Shown: in pieces, positions 1 to 12,599 of the stretch
Position numbering within the stretch: position 1 is the first letter of the stretch
Layout of the letters: each line of letters opens with the position of its first letter
From: Excoecaria cochinchinensis
Taxonomy: Eukaryota; Streptophyta; Magnoliopsida; Malpighiales; Euphorbiaceae
Length of the DNA: 64,000 bases
Reading direction: 5' to 3'
Assembly: GCA_947683425.1 (NCBI GenBank)
Contig: CANTUQ010000070.1
Coordinates: 7,581,501 to 7,645,500 of the forward strand
Made by a program: the position numbers and the translations under genes
Notes under the pieces: model-generated
Databases searched by the model: none
What the model saw: only the letters and a program-made list of their open reading frames with translations
What the model was told of the DNA's origin: nothing

Positions 1-359
1 AATTTAACTTATTAATTTGTTAAGAAACTGAATGGAAAGGAAAAGGAATCTAGAATGTCTTGTAGCTTAAGATGACGACATGATTTTTAAAATCAAAGAA
101 AAAATGACATTTTTCCAACTATATATTGAAGTGGAAAAATAAAATATTGATATATGACCGAAAAAGTTCCGTTGATTTCGAATCTGTGTTTAGTCAAAAA
201 AACAAATTTTATTACTGTTCATGTATATTGACATATTCGTAATTTGTCAATATTCGTATAAAATTGATTTGACCAATTTTTGATTATAATAATATCTCGA
301 ATTAGGATACAGTGATGCCGGGCACGCACCGGATTGATACTTATTATTATTATGTGCAG

Positions 360-1824
360 GAGAAACGTATGAACTGAATTTCACGTATGGAAAGACATAT
401 CTGCTGAGGATAGTAAATGCAGTAATGAACGAAGAGCAGTTCTTCGGAATAGCTCAACACAACATGACACTTGTGGGAATGGATGCAGCATACATAGACC
501 CACTCACCACTGATTATTTAATGATAACACCAGGCCAAACAATGGACGTTTTGGTCACAGCAAATCAAACCCCTAGTTACTACTACATGGTTTCAACTCC
601 ATATTTTGATAGTTTTGCTGATTTTGATAATTCTAGTGTCACTGCAATCTTAAAATATGAAGGCAATTACACTTCACCATCTTCAATTCCTTCTCCAACC
701 TTACCCGAGTTACGCAACGCAAGTGCTGCCCAAAATTTCACTGCCTCATTAAAAGGCTTGGGAACCCAAGATAAACCTATCGATGTCCCCAAAAACATTA
801 CAAGAAACATTATGATTGCTGTTTCTTTGAATGTTTTGCCTTGCCCGGCTGGCCGGAATTGCTCCGGTCCGCCGGTTAATAACACCCAAACCATTATATC
901 TGCTAGCTTGAACAACATTAGCTTTTCCTCGCCTAGTATCGATATACTCCAAGCATATTATAATAAAAGTATTAATGGAAATTTTACAACGGATTTTCCT
1001 GATAGACCACAGATATTTAATTTTACTGGAGATGTGACAAATATATCACAGTACACTGTTCAAGGGACAAAGGTGTTGATGATAAATTACGGTGAAGAAG
1101 TTGAGTTAGTGTTTCAAGGGACGGCCATTCAGTCGGCGGAAAATCATCCGATGCATCTTCATGGGTATAGCTTCTACGTGGTGGGCGTGGGTTCTGGAAA
1201 TTGGGATAATGTTTCGGATCCCCAGAAGTACAATTTGAATAATCCACCGCTTGTTAACACCATCGGTCTCCCTCAAAAGGGATGGGTTGCTATTAGGTTC
1301 TTGGCTGATAACCCTGGTAAGTAATTTTATATTATTCTATAGAATGTTTCAAATATTACTTTTTTTCGTGACTCCAATTATTCTTTACTTTTGCTGCTAT
1401 TTAACACTTGTATAGCTATAAGATAACCTAAAATTACATTTAATTCAAACTGTTAGGAGAGTTTTGAAAAAAATGAAATATGATACTTTTGACACTTTTA
1501 ATTAAATGATAACCAACAAGCTAACTCCGGTGATTTTATCACCTAGCTATTTTAATTGCTTTAATATAAAATTGTGAATTTCACATTAATCTATAATTAA
1601 TACCTTTTTAATTAAGTTGATTACATAGAATTAAATTAATTAATGGTCCAACTTTATTTATTTATATCTTTTTTCCAAATTCAGGAGTATGGTTTATGCA
1701 TTGTCATTTGGAAAGACATACAACTTGGGGAATGGACACAGTATTGATAGTGAAGAATGGGAACACCACCGAAACCAGCATTAGAGATCCCCCTGACGAC
1801 ATGCCTCCATGCTCTGGATCCTAA
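360..1824 (+). CDS. LAC: Laccase A, 3' part (last two exons; 5' exons lie outside the window)
   Basis: Secreted multicopper oxidase of the plant laccase family, which oxidises phenolics such as monolignols or flavonoids with oxygen in the apoplast. Visible exons are 360-1316 and 1685-1824, with a GT-AG intron between them; a TTTTGCAG-like acceptor is replaced here by TTATGTGCAG before 360. They encode about 365 C-terminal residues of an expected 570 or so, starting at the [17 protein letters not shown] segment. Cupredoxin domains 2 and 3 are present, with the HPMHLHG copper motif and the C-terminal [12 protein letters not shown] motif. The last residue of that motif puts Met at the type-1 axial position. 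A canonical AATAAA lies at 1884-1889. Unlike laccases B and C, this gene has no intron after the I-L-Q-A-Y-Y segment, so the coding sequence runs through. The reading frame is intact. Clade assignment (LAC14/15-like) rests on recall of the ERH-TWGM motif and is tentative. Confidence 0.93.
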
Positions 1825-3020
1825 TTTAATCTCCCAGATCGTTAATTTGACTTCAAAATTTATGCCAATATTGTCTGATTAAGAATAAATTTATTAATTA
1901 CTAATAAAGTTTTAACTTAGTAGCACTATTTTGAAGAGCTTATATGTTCGAATTTCATTGGAGTATCTGTAAAAGAATTATTCATTTACGTATGCATTCT
2001 TAACAGAGGGACACAAAATGTGTTAGTATTATAGTACAATATCTATATGTCTTTGTCATAAATAATGTAACATTATTATTGTTATGTTATGTCTTTCTCA
2101 TAGCTAATTAGCTAGGCTGTTTTTTGCGTGCTTTTCATAAATTCCGTGTATTATTTGTTTGCTTAATTTTCAATTCTATCCAAAAAGTCATTACACTCAA
2201 GTAAGTTTTCCTATTTTAATTTATCCCATTTTAAATGTTCTTTTTGAAATTTAAAATCTGTCCCTATTTATTATACACTTTAGTAAATATTTCTCTTTCT
2301 TACTACTTCTTTATTTTCAACTAGAATTTAATGGAGTACTTGAAAATAAAAAAGAAAAGAAGATATTTTTGTCAATTGTTATATTTTTTTTATGAAATTG
2401 AGGTATTTTTATTATTTTCTTAATTTCTATGTAATATTTGTTCACTTAATTTTTAATTCTATCTAAAAATCATTATACTTTTTTCGGTTCAGCTTTAAAA
2501 GGTAATTTTCCCTAATTTATTTTGTCCCACCTTAAATGTTTTTTTTTTTTCCAGAATTTGAGTGAAAAGTTTATATATCAGCTCCTATTTATTATACACT
2601 TTATTAAATATTTCTCTTTCTCACCAATTTTCTATTTTTAACTACAATTAAATGGAGTACTTGAAAATAAAAAAAATGATATTTTTTTTTTCAATTTCTA
2701 TAACTTTTTTTATAAAATTGAGTTATTATAATTATTTCCTTAATTTCTGTTAAAAATAAAAAGTTATCTTTTAAAATGGAACGGTAGGAGCATATATTAT
2801 TCTTCTTCCATCCATTTATAGGGTTAATTGCACGTAGATCATCGAACTTATGATCTAATTACGAGAAAGTAACAAAAAAATTTTGTAATAAAAAAAAACT
2901 TAAATTATGTAATAGTCCACATCAGTAGGTATTAGTATAAATTTTCCTTCAACAAATTATCTATGTACCATGAAAAAGTAATTACTTACCATGTTAGCTG
3001 CATTAAATGAATCACCGCCG
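1825..3020. other. Intergenic, AT-rich, laccase A 3' flank
   Basis: There is no gene here. The stretch begins with the laccase A 3' untranslated region and its AATAAA at 1884-1889. Two degenerate copies of one block follow, listed separately. Confidence 0.6.
2200..2745. repeat. Diverged tandem duplication (two units of about 250-290 bp)
   Basis: Two units share the ordered landmarks TCCCA-TTTTAAATGTT, CTATTTATTATACACTTTA, TTAAATATTTCTCTTTCT, AATGGAGTACTTGAAAATA and a TAAAATTGAG block. The first runs from about 2200 to 2430 and the second from about 2495 to 2745. The repeated CCCACCTTAAATG-like words, and a sequence resembling a GGACGGAGGGAGTA end at about 2780, suggest decayed Stowaway-type MITEs. 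No clean TA duplication was found. Confidence 0.5.
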
Positions 3021-3028
3021 ATGTGTAC

Positions 3029-3663
3029 TAGGGGTGTGCAAATGGTCGGTTCAGTTCGGTTTTAGACCGAACCGAACAAACCGAAAATCGAATTTGAGAA
3101 ATTTTTAGAACCGAACCGCGGACCGAAATTTTTAGAACCGAAACCGAAATAATTTTGGTCGGTTCGGTTCGGTCCAATCGGTTCCTCACAAATATAGATT
3201 TTTTTTTTTAAATTTTTAACTTATATGGATCCATAAATTAAATTAACTTATATTCAATAAAATAAAACCATTTAAAATAACTAAAAAAATTATACATAAA
3301 TTTTTCATATTATTTTCCTAATAAATTAACAAAATTACACTAAAAAAATACATTAAAAATAAATACAACATAAATTCTTATTAATAATATATTTAATATA
3401 CTTCAATTAAAAAAAAAACATATATGTAAATAAATATAACTATAGTGTATATTTAGATTTAAGTTATATATATATATATATATAAAAGCAAAATTGTGAG
3501 TTTAAAAAACTTCGGTCGATTCGGTTCTTTCGGTTTTACAAATTTAAGAACCGAACCGAAATGAAATAACCGAAATTTAATTTTGGTTTAGAACCGAATG
3601 AACCGAAAATCGAACCAAATGGACCAAAATCCATTCGGTTCGGTTCGATTTTGCACAACCCTA
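3029..3663. mobile_element. Non-autonomous hAT-type element (635 bp)
   Basis: The terminal inverted repeats are TAGGGGTGTGC at the left and GCACAACCCTA at the right. The direct repeat ATGTGTAC lies at 3021-3028 and 3664-3671, and an 8-bp duplication is diagnostic of hAT insertion. Subterminal regions are packed with CGGTTCGGTT / AACCGAACCGAA repeats on both sides of an AT-rich core. No coding capacity is visible. The next two bases (TA) also match on both sides, so the exact boundary may shift by up to 2 bp. Confidence 0.85.
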
Positions 3664-5573
3664 ATGTGTACTATACTACATATTGCTTAGATGGCATTTC
3701 ATGAAAAAAACAATTTCTTACCATGTTTGCTGGGTTAATTTCAGTAACGGTCTTTAAACTATTCAACTTTTACTAAAAAGTTATAAAATAAAATTTTTCA
3801 ATATAAAAATACTGAAATTTAGAAAATATTTCAAAAAATTTCAAAAGAAATCATACTGGAAATTCTTATTGGCATACCAAATCACGCATCTCATCCAAAT
3901 GTATGGTACATAGGCCATCAAATCAGTCTGCCACTCATGTTAGCTGCCATCTTACGGTTAATGAGGAGATAGTACGTATAAAAATATTTTAAAAATAAAA
4001 AAATTCATAAAATGTTTACACATATCATCTTCCTTATTGGGCGTTTGTAGCGGTTGACATGATATCCATTCAATGTGCCAGGCTAATGTGACGGCCAAAG
4101 ATAATTTTCAGTAGAATTTATTCCAAAATCAAATTAAAGTGATTTTTTTGAAAAATCAAATATTTTTTCGATAAAATTTTTATTTGGTGATTTTTTGGTA
4201 AAAAACAAAAAGACTAATAATGATTGTTGAAATTAAGTATGTTTGCTCCGTCCTAGATGAAATGATTTACTGTTTTTATTTATTTTAACTCCTAGAACTT
4301 TAAAAAATAGTAACTTCTTTTTATCTTAAGTCCAATTTTGTATATTTTAAACTTTACTTTATTTCCTATTCATCTTTTTAGTATTGTCGGTACAACTACA
4401 ATCAAACGGTCATTTTATGTTCGATTGATCTTAAAAGAATAAATAAGACCGGAACGACGAGATTAATTTATTGAAATGAAACCTATTAGTTTTATCATCA
4501 TGTGGATTATAATTTATGTGTTATAATATTTGAATTATTTTTTTAAAATATGAAAACTATATTAATATATAAACATCAATTATAGATATTGGTATTTTGC
4601 AATAAGTTAAGATTTATATTTTGATTGATTTATTTTCGATGGATTCAGCGTCAGTAATACTATAATTAAATCTCTATCCATTAATTAACCTCTATTTTTA
4701 TTGGTTTTTTGTCTATGGCTAGGCCTAATCATAGACATTCAACATTCAACACTACGGCCTAATCAAATAGGACCATATATACTTTTAAATTGACTTAATG
4801 AGAAATTAACAAATCGTGCGTTTTAATTTCGTCAATTTTATTTAAATTAAATCTAATGTGAGTAACTTAACAAGTAGGTAAATTTAATATTATTTTTTTA
4901 AAATATAAAAATTTAATGTAAAATAACATTAAAGTTTAGAGATTTCAGGATATATATATATTTTTTTTAAAAAATAAATAAATGATTCAAAAACATAAGA
5001 ATGTGCTTTGTTGAATAAATATCCATGTGTTTTTTTATATTACAAATAATTGAAGAATTTGAGTGTTGTGGTCCCCGAATAGAATTTTAGCGTAAATGTA
5101 ATTAAGGTAATAAGACCCCACAGTCGTGACGTTTTTCATTCGATTGTTAATTTTCTTGGTTTTTTTAACTGAGCCGTCAAGGATTTTTCTAAACACAGCC
5201 TAACATTCTATACTTTTGCATAGAAAATTTAACAAGATATCGATAATTAGGATTAACTGAAGAAATACTTTATTAGGTGCATTGCTGGATGTTTGTATTT
5301 ATAAATCATTCACAGCTCAGGTTGATCTAATTATCATCATTAATTAATTATCATCTGATTAAGGTTTACTTTACAATTACAAAACCAATATTTCCACTGT
5401 ACGAGACAAGTGTTCTTCTTACATCACATGCTTAATAAATTAATTCCTAGTTGGATTCAAATTTTAAAGGACAACAAAGTGCATTAGGCTTTATGATTGA
5501 TTGAATTGTTTTATAGTTCACTTGCAATTGTTTTAATTATTGAAAGTCAAATTTAAGCAACTTTGTCCCACCA

Positions 5574-5692
5574 CTAGTATGGGTGGGATTGAATTGTTTA
5601 ATCAGTTCATAATTTATTTTTCAAGTTCAGTTCTAGTATGGGTGGGATTGAAATTGTTTAATCAGTTCATAATTTATTTTTCAAGCTCAGTT
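5574..5692. repeat. Tandem duplication, 59-bp unit, two copies
   Basis: The unit begins CTAGTATGGGTGGGATTGAA, continues through a TTTAATCAGTTCATAATTT segment and ends TTTTTCAAG(T/C)TCAGTT. The copies start at 5574 and 5633. They differ by one inserted A and one substitution, so the duplication is recent. Confidence 0.9.
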
Positions 5693-6181
5693 CGTTAATT
5701 TTTTAAAATTAACTTTCTAATTCAATTAATTTAAAATTAGTTAACCACTATTAATCATTACAAAAAAGATTAAACTTGAATTTCATATATAAAATTTCAA
5801 TTCATTTATCAAATTAAAATGTAAATTCTCCAAATTTTAAATATAAAATACAAAACATTTAAATTTAATAACAATATGCTAAAATAAAATAAAATAAACA
5901 TCAATTCTAATATTATAGCAGAATATAGATACATGTAAAAATTATTCTCATGTTTATATATATGTATAAAATTATATATAAACTAGTTAATCGTTAATCA
6001 ACCGGTTAATCAGACACTTAATTTCAGGTCTATTAACCATAAATTTAAAAGTTAAAGTTCACGATCACGTCTAATTGGACTGGTTAACTATAAAAGTAGG
6101 TTTGGACTTAATTTTTTAAATAGATTTAACAATTTTTCGGCTTTTTTCCATCCCTAATTACTGATGTGTGTTGTTAAGGCT

Positions 6182-6290
6182 CCTATTATTGTGTAATTAG
6201 ATGGCCTGATTTAACTCCTGATTTTGTGCCTATTATTGTGTAATTAGTTGGCCTGATTTTGTGCCTATTATTGTGTAATTAGTTGGCCTC
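6182..6290. repeat. Tandem repeat, 35-bp unit, about three copies
   Basis: The unit is CCTATTATTGTGTAATTAG followed by (A/T)TGGCCTGATTTTGTG, starting at about 6182, 6229 and 6264. The first copy carries an extra 12 bp. Confidence 0.85.
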
Positions 6291-6322
6291 ATTAGTGGGA
6301 TTGTTGTAACATCCATACTGTT

Positions 6323-6330
<8 letters not shown>

Positions 6331-6366
<36 letters not shown>
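6331..6366. repeat. (TA)n microsatellite
   Basis: Uninterrupted TA dinucleotide run. Confidence 0.95.
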
Positions 6367-6372
<6 letters not shown>

Positions 6373-6699
6373 ATAATTATAAGCAGTTTAGTTGATTCTT
6401 CCATATGTTTTAAAGACAGGAGAATTTTCTAATAGGTTTTAGTTTAATAATATCGATAATATACCAAAATTATAATTTCTTCGATTTAAGCCTTAGTGAT
6501 CATCTAAATAACAACTATTAAACCTTAATCTCATATTAAATGACCTCGCGATTTTATTAACACTATACCAAAAAAAAAAAAAAGAAAAAAAATGAGTGAA
6601 GAAATTAGACATTCAGATATATGACTTCGAATGGTTATAAACAAACTGACAGATATAGTCTAATAACCTTCAGTTATTTAATGACATATTATGCTTTTA

Positions 6700-7541
6700 G
6701 GGCACGTTTGGTTCACTGTATCGTATTAGCATGTATAGTATTAACCTATATAATATTAGTCTATATAGTATTAGCTTGTATTATAGTATACAATATTTGG
6801 TATAACATTATATTAGTCTGTAATATTTTATACTGTGTTTGGTGCACAATACTGTATTGTATTATTTTTAAATAAAATTAAAAAACATGCAAAATTAAAT
6901 TATTTTTAATATTACCAATTTAGACAAAAAAAAAAATAATTGTAAAAAACATTTTTTTAAAAAAAGTGCACAAATTTCTTGAAACATGAATACATAATAG
7001 TAGATAAATTAACGATCAAACAAACAACTTAATTAATAACATTCAATTACATAATTGAAATATATTATTAAATGTGCTACAATTAATAATTTTATACATG
7101 TTCCAATAACAAATTAAAATAAATAAATTTCATCATTATTATTTTAGACATAATCCAATATGCAACAGTGGCCCATAAGTAGAAAATCATGCAAAAAAAA
7201 AAAAAATTTAACAAATAATAATAAAAAAATAATATTCAAACTAAATAAATTTAATATTATGACACATAAAATATATATTTGCAAAATAAAAATGACAATA
7301 AAACAATAAAATAGAATTTATATAAAATGATAAAAAGTGGAGATTAAGATAAACATTGTATTAAATAAATTCAGGGGAGAGCTGTGTATTATTTTATCCT
7401 GTATATGCAGGATAAAAATTAAACTCTAAATTATATAACACATGTATTATTTTTTAAAATAATTAACCAAACACCCTCTAACGTATTAGAGGGTATTATT
7501 TTATGTTATTCCGTGTATTATACAGGAAAGCGAACATGGCC
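6700..7541. mobile_element. Non-autonomous PIF/Harbinger (Tourist-like) element (842 bp)
   Basis: The left terminus GGGCACGTTTGGTTC pairs with the reverse complement of the right terminus, GGCCATGTTCGCTTTCC. The flanking trinucleotide TTA at 6697-6699 and 7542-7544 is the usual duplication of PIF/Harbinger transposases. The inside is A-rich. The GTATTA/TATAGTATTA words near the left end are mirrored by TAATACAC/TATTATTTTAT words near the right end. No transposase is encoded. Confidence 0.78.
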
Positions 7542-7809
7542 TTAGGGTTATGATCAACTCATTTATTGGAAAACTTAATTCAATATATTTTACTTGACAT
7601 GTTCTAATTAAATATCTTAAATTCTTAAGGAACGACATATATAATTATATATGTGATTTATTCAAGATATGTATGCCCAGTTTAAGTTTCCAACCAAACA
7701 TTCTATTACCGGTTAGTAAAACCTAATTAGTCATGTTTATAAACGGCCAGTAATACAAAGAAATGAATGGCCGTTTGAACAATTATGCTATTTGTTAAAA
7801 ATTGAATTG

Positions 7810-8210
7810 TGTTATAAAATATGAGAACTATATGGAATATTATAAGAACGGATTATAAGAATAAAGACAATAGAATGAGTTTTAAAGATGAATGGGGAGA
7901 AAATAAGTATATATTCTCTCGTTATCTCATATATCTTATTTTTACTTTTATCCTATTTATAGAGAGTCTTGTGTTCTTAATTAGGAGGGCTATTAATTAA
8001 GATAATTAATAAGAAATGTAAGTTATAAAATTAATGGGAATTAAATGGGCAGTTACAACTTTTAATTAAAAAATTAATATGTAACGTCACTTATTTAATT
8101 CATTTAATTAAGGGAAAAACCCTTAATTAAAGGACCTGATATGAAACATTTTCTATACCTGTGTAATTTTCATGATTTATGAACATTCATAAACTTATTT
8201 ATTTACAACA
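7810..8210 (-). repeat. copia-1 3' LTR
   Basis: Begins TGTTATAAAATATGAGAACT and ends ATTTACAACA on the plus strand. It matches the right LTR with scattered substitutions and one small indel near 7910. Confidence 0.95.
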
Positions 8211-8219
8211 CTCCCCCTT
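8211..8219 (-). promoter_or_regulatory. copia-1 polypurine tract
   Basis: AAGGGGGAG on the minus strand, immediately next to the 3' LTR. This is the expected priming site for plus-strand DNA synthesis. Confidence 0.8.
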
Positions 8220-9990
8220 GAATGTCCATAAAAATTAAAAATTAAAAAATTGTGCCTCGTTAAAATCTTACTAGGAAAAACCCAATGGAATAAAAATCTA
8301 GTGAAAAAAAAAAGAGTACACAATATTTACAATACAAATAGTAAGTTGCCTCATTAAAAATCTTGCCAAGAAAAACCAGTGGGATAAAACTTTGGTTAAG
8401 AAAAAAAGAGTACAACACAGTGTATTTTACTCCCCCTTATAAAGATATATCTTTAAGTTTGAACATTCCAATACTGTATCTCAACTTTTCAAATGTTGTA
8501 GTAGGTAATGTTTTGGTGAATAAATTTGCCAAATTCTCACTTGAACGAATTTGTTGAATATCTATTTCACAGTTTTTGAAGATCATGAGTGAAGAAAAAT
8601 TTTAGTGAAATGTGTTTCGTTCTATCGCTTTTGATGAACCATTCCTTTAATTGAGCTATGCATGCCGCATTATCTTCATACAATATTGTTGGAATATTTT
8701 TTTCAAAATGCAAGCCGCACATCTTCTGGATATGATGAATTAATGACCTTAGCCAAACACATTATCGACTTGCTTCATGCATTGCAATTATTTCTGCATG
8801 ATTTGAAAAAGTAGTAACTAAAGTTTGCTTTGTAGACTGCCGTGATATGGCTGTGCTTCCATAAGTAAATAGATAGCCTGTTTGTGATCGAGTTTTATGT
8901 GGATCAGATAAATATCTTGCATCTGTATAACTAACTAAATGTGATTTGAATTTATTAAAATAAAATAAACCCATATCAATTGTTCCCTGTGGATATTGAA
9001 AACATACTTAATTCCATTCCAATGTCTTTTTGTCGGAGAAAAACTAAATTTCGCCAATAGATTTACAGCAAATGCTATATCTGGTCTTGTATTATTAGCA
9101 TGATACATCAATGCACCTATAGCATTTAAATATAGTACTTCAGGACCAAGAAGTTCTTATTTATTCTCTCGAGGACGAAATAGGTTTTTATTTACTTCTA
9201 ATGATCTTACAACCATTGGGGTACTCAATAAATGTGCTTTATCCATATAAAATCGCTTTAGGATCTTTTTCGTATAAGTTTATTGATGAATAAAAATTCC
9301 ATCTTTTAAATACTCGATCTGCAGGCCAAGAAAATATTTTGTCTTTCCAAGATCTTTCATTTCGAATTTTTTCTTTAAATAATCTGCTGCTTTTTTAAGC
9401 TCTTTAGGAGTTCCAATAATATTCAAATCATCAACATATATAGCGATTATGACGAATTCTGATTCTGATTTTTTTATAAATACACATGGACAAATTGAAT
9501 CATTGTTATATCATTTCTTTAACAAATATTCACTAAGACAATTATACTACATTTGTCTAGATTGCTTTAATCCGTATAATAATTTTTGTAATTTTATTGA
9601 ATAAATTTCTCGAGAATCTTTATATGTTTCAGGCATTTTAAATCCTTCAGGAATTTTTATATGAATTTCACTATCAAGTGAGCCATATAAATAGGCTGTA
9701 ACAATGAGACGTATGTCAACCTTTTCACAAACTGCCAGATTAATTAGATATCTAAAAGTAATTGTATCCATTATTGGAGAATATGTTTCTTCATAATCAA
9801 TGCCAGGTCTTTGCCAAAATCCTTATGCAACCAATCACACCTTATATCTTACAATTTCATTTTTCTCATTTCGTTTTCGCACAAATACTCATTTGTAGCC
9901 CACTGGCATTACACCTTTAGGTGTTCAGACTACAAGTCCAAATACTTCACGTCTTGAAAGTGGATTCAATTCTGCTTGAATTGCATCTTT
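8220..9990 (-). pseudogene. copia-1 reverse transcriptase and RNase H remnant
   Basis: On the minus strand the 5' part contains a GFWQRPGIDYEETYSP-like start of the copia reverse transcriptase. An open stretch at 9547-9771 (IPEGFKMPETY, LLYGLKQ) follows, and then an intact YVDD catalytic box at 9428-9439. RNase H is seen at 8762-8974 with SYTDA, a SQTGY segment and a STKQTLVTTFSNHAEI block. Frame changes and stops separate these pieces, for example after QSRQM at about 9547. In the family this enzyme copies element RNA into DNA. Here it is inactive as a continuous protein. Confidence 0.9.
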
Positions 9991-10379
9991 TCATTTTGGC
10001 CAATCATTTTTATTTCTACATTCTTCAACAAATGTAGGTTCTAGATCCTCATTTTCTTTTAAAATATCACTAGCAACATTATATGCAAAAATATTATCGA
10101 TAACTTTATCTTTTCGGTTCCATTTTTTTCCTATGTTGACATAACTTATGGAGATCTCTTTATTATTATTATTTTCAGGTACTTGGACCTCTTCTGGAGT
10201 TTTATAATTTGTTATTTCTTGAGTCTCTTCAATAGTATCTGCCTCTATAATATGACCATCTTGGTTGTTTGCTCCTTTCCTTTTTCGAGGATTTTTATCT
10301 TGGAACCGACTGGTCTACCACGCTTCAGGCATGGGTTGCTAGTGTTTGTAGTATTAGATTGTTCTATAGGGACATCAAT

Positions 10380-11966
10380 TCAAGTAGGAGCATTTTCAGC
10401 TGGTATATGAGATTTAGTAACTCTTCTTAAATCAGTGAATGCATATGGCAGTTGATTTGCAATATTTTGCAAATGTATTATCTTTTGAACTTCCAGTTCA
10501 CATTGTTTTGTTCGAGGATCTAAATGAGATAGTGATAATGCATTCCAAGTAACTTTTTTTTCCAACTGTTTATTCTTTCCCCTTATTGTTGGGAAAATTA
10601 TTTCGTCAAAATGGCAATCGGCAAATCTTGCCGTAAATAAATCTCCAGTTAGTGGTTCAAGATATTTAATTATTGAAGGAGATTCATACTCAACATATAT
10701 TCCTAACCTCCTTTGAGAACCCATCTTTGTGCATTGTGGTGGAGTAATTGGCACATATACTGCACAACCAAAAATTCTAAGATGAGCAATATTAGGTTTT
10801 TGACCAAAAGTTAATTGTAATAGGGAGAATTTATGATAACTTGTTGGCCTAATGTGCACAAGTGCTGCTGCATGTAAAACAGCATGTCCCCAAGCAGAAA
10901 TGGGGAGTTTTGTTCTCATAAGTAATGGTCTAGCTATTAACTGGAGGCGTTTAATAAATGATTCTGCTAAACCATTTTGTGTATGAATATGTGCAACAGG
11001 CCTTTCAATTGTTATTCCAATTGACATGCAACAATTATTAAAAGTCTGAGATATAAATTCACCAGCATTATCAAGACAAATTGTCTTGATTGTATAATCC
11101 GGAAACTGTGCTCTCAATTGAATTATTTGAGCAAGCAATCTTGCAAATGCCAGGTTGCGGGTTGATAATAAATACACATGTGACCATCTTGTAGATGCAT
11201 CAATTAATACTATAAAATAATTAAATGGTCCACATGGTGGATGAATGGGCCCACAAATATCACCCTGAATGCGTTTTAAGAATATAGGGGATTCAGTTCC
11301 AATTTTAGATAGTGATGGTCTAATAATCAATTTTTCTTGAGAATAAGCAGCACATGAGAATTCTTTGAATTGAAGAATCTTCTGGTTCTTCAATGGATAT
11401 CCATGTGAATTCTCAATAATTTTACGCATCATTATTGAACCGGGATGGCCTAACCGGTCATGCCAAATTATGAATATTTTTGGATCAGTAAACTTCTGGT
11501 TTACTGTAGCATATGTCTCAATTGTACTAATTTTTGTATAATACAAGCCAGAAGAGAATATTGGCAATCTTTTTAAAATACGTTTGTTACCTGATGCATT
11601 ATTTGTAATATACAAATATTCAATATCATTCTCATTTCCAGTCTCAACGTGATATCCATTGGAACGAATATCTTTAAAACTTAATAAATTTCTTTGAGAT
11701 TTGGAAGAAAATAATGCATCATTTATTGTAAGTTTTGTTCTTTCAGGTAATAATATAGTAGCTTTTCCAGAGCCTTCAATTAACTTTGTATTACCCGATA
11801 TAATATTAACATTAGCATATTTTAATATCAAATGATAGAAATATTTTTTTATTTTTGAGTATGGTATGTGTTGTAGCACTATCAATAAGGCAAACATCTT
11901 CATTATTGAGTCTGGGCCCAAATAAAGAATGTGAAACATCCATAAATAAATGAAAAAAATAAACAT
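10380..11966 (-). pseudogene. copia-1 integrase region (528-codon open stretch)
   Basis: This is the longest intact stretch of copia-1. From its N-terminus it has a protease-to-integrase linker, a GAG-pre-integrase zinc-binding region (WHDRLGHPG) and the integrase core. The catalytic acidic residues lie in GDICGPI, CLDNAGEF and NGLAES. The C-terminal part ends in an RLGIYV-Y motif typical of copia integrase. The second half of the zinc finger reads S-C-A-A-Y where the family has C-A-A-C, so one zinc ligand is lost. The protease active-site segment (LIDSATTHTI) is in another frame at about 11860-11895, which shows a frameshift just inside this open stretch. Confidence 0.92.
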
Positions 11967-12126
11967 AACATATAATTAGAATATGACAAATATTTATATA
12001 TATATATAACTACTCGAACAAGGGAAAAAAAAACTTAAATAAAACACTTAAACAAACACAACATTAAAATATAGAAATAAGATAATAATTTTAAACTTTT
12101 TTATCTTTTATTTTCTTCATTATTTT

Positions 12127-12420
12127 TCATGACTCTTGAAAAAAATCTAAAGCATCCAAATGAGTAATATTCGCAAGGTCTCCAAAATCGTCATGATCAT
12201 TATAAGCCAAATTTGCCTCAACATTATCATTTTGGTCAACTGAATTTATTTTCACATTTTTTTCTTTTCTTTTAATGGAGGCTTGATAAAGTTTAACAAA
12301 ATGGTCAGTCGTATGACAGGTACGGAACCAATGCCCTTTCATTCCACATCGATAACATGAATTTTCTTTAGTTTTTGAAGAGCTATTATGGTCGACTTTA
12401 TTTTTTTCTTTTTCTCCATT
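12127..12420 (-). pseudogene. copia-1 Gag zinc-knuckle region
   Basis: Minus-strand residues read C-Y-R-C-G-M-K-G-H-W-F-R-T-C, a CCHC nucleic-acid binding knuckle, followed by a charged tail. It is separated from the N-terminal Gag piece by stops. Confidence 0.8.
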
Positions 12421-12599
12421 ATTGTTCCACTTCAGGTAGTGGAAAAAATTATTGTCATTATTGCCACTATAATAATGGTAATTGTTTCGTCCTCATCATC
12501 TTCCTCCACCGCGACTACGATCGCGACCACGACCGCAGCCATGGCTATGATTATTTTTTGCTACATTCACTTCAGAAAATAGAGCAGATCCTATAGGAT

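Larger units (their letters stand above)
3672..6696. other. Intergenic AT-rich DNA without recognisable genes
   Basis: I find no credible open reading frame and no recognised element boundary here. It holds two short tandem duplications (about 5574-5692 and 6182-6290) and an AT dinucleotide tract at 6331-6366. Confidence 0.55.

Noticed and set aside
6621..6875. 84-codon frame at the left of the PIF-type element
   Set aside because: It crosses the element border and consists of GTATTA-type repeats. No start context or homology is evident.
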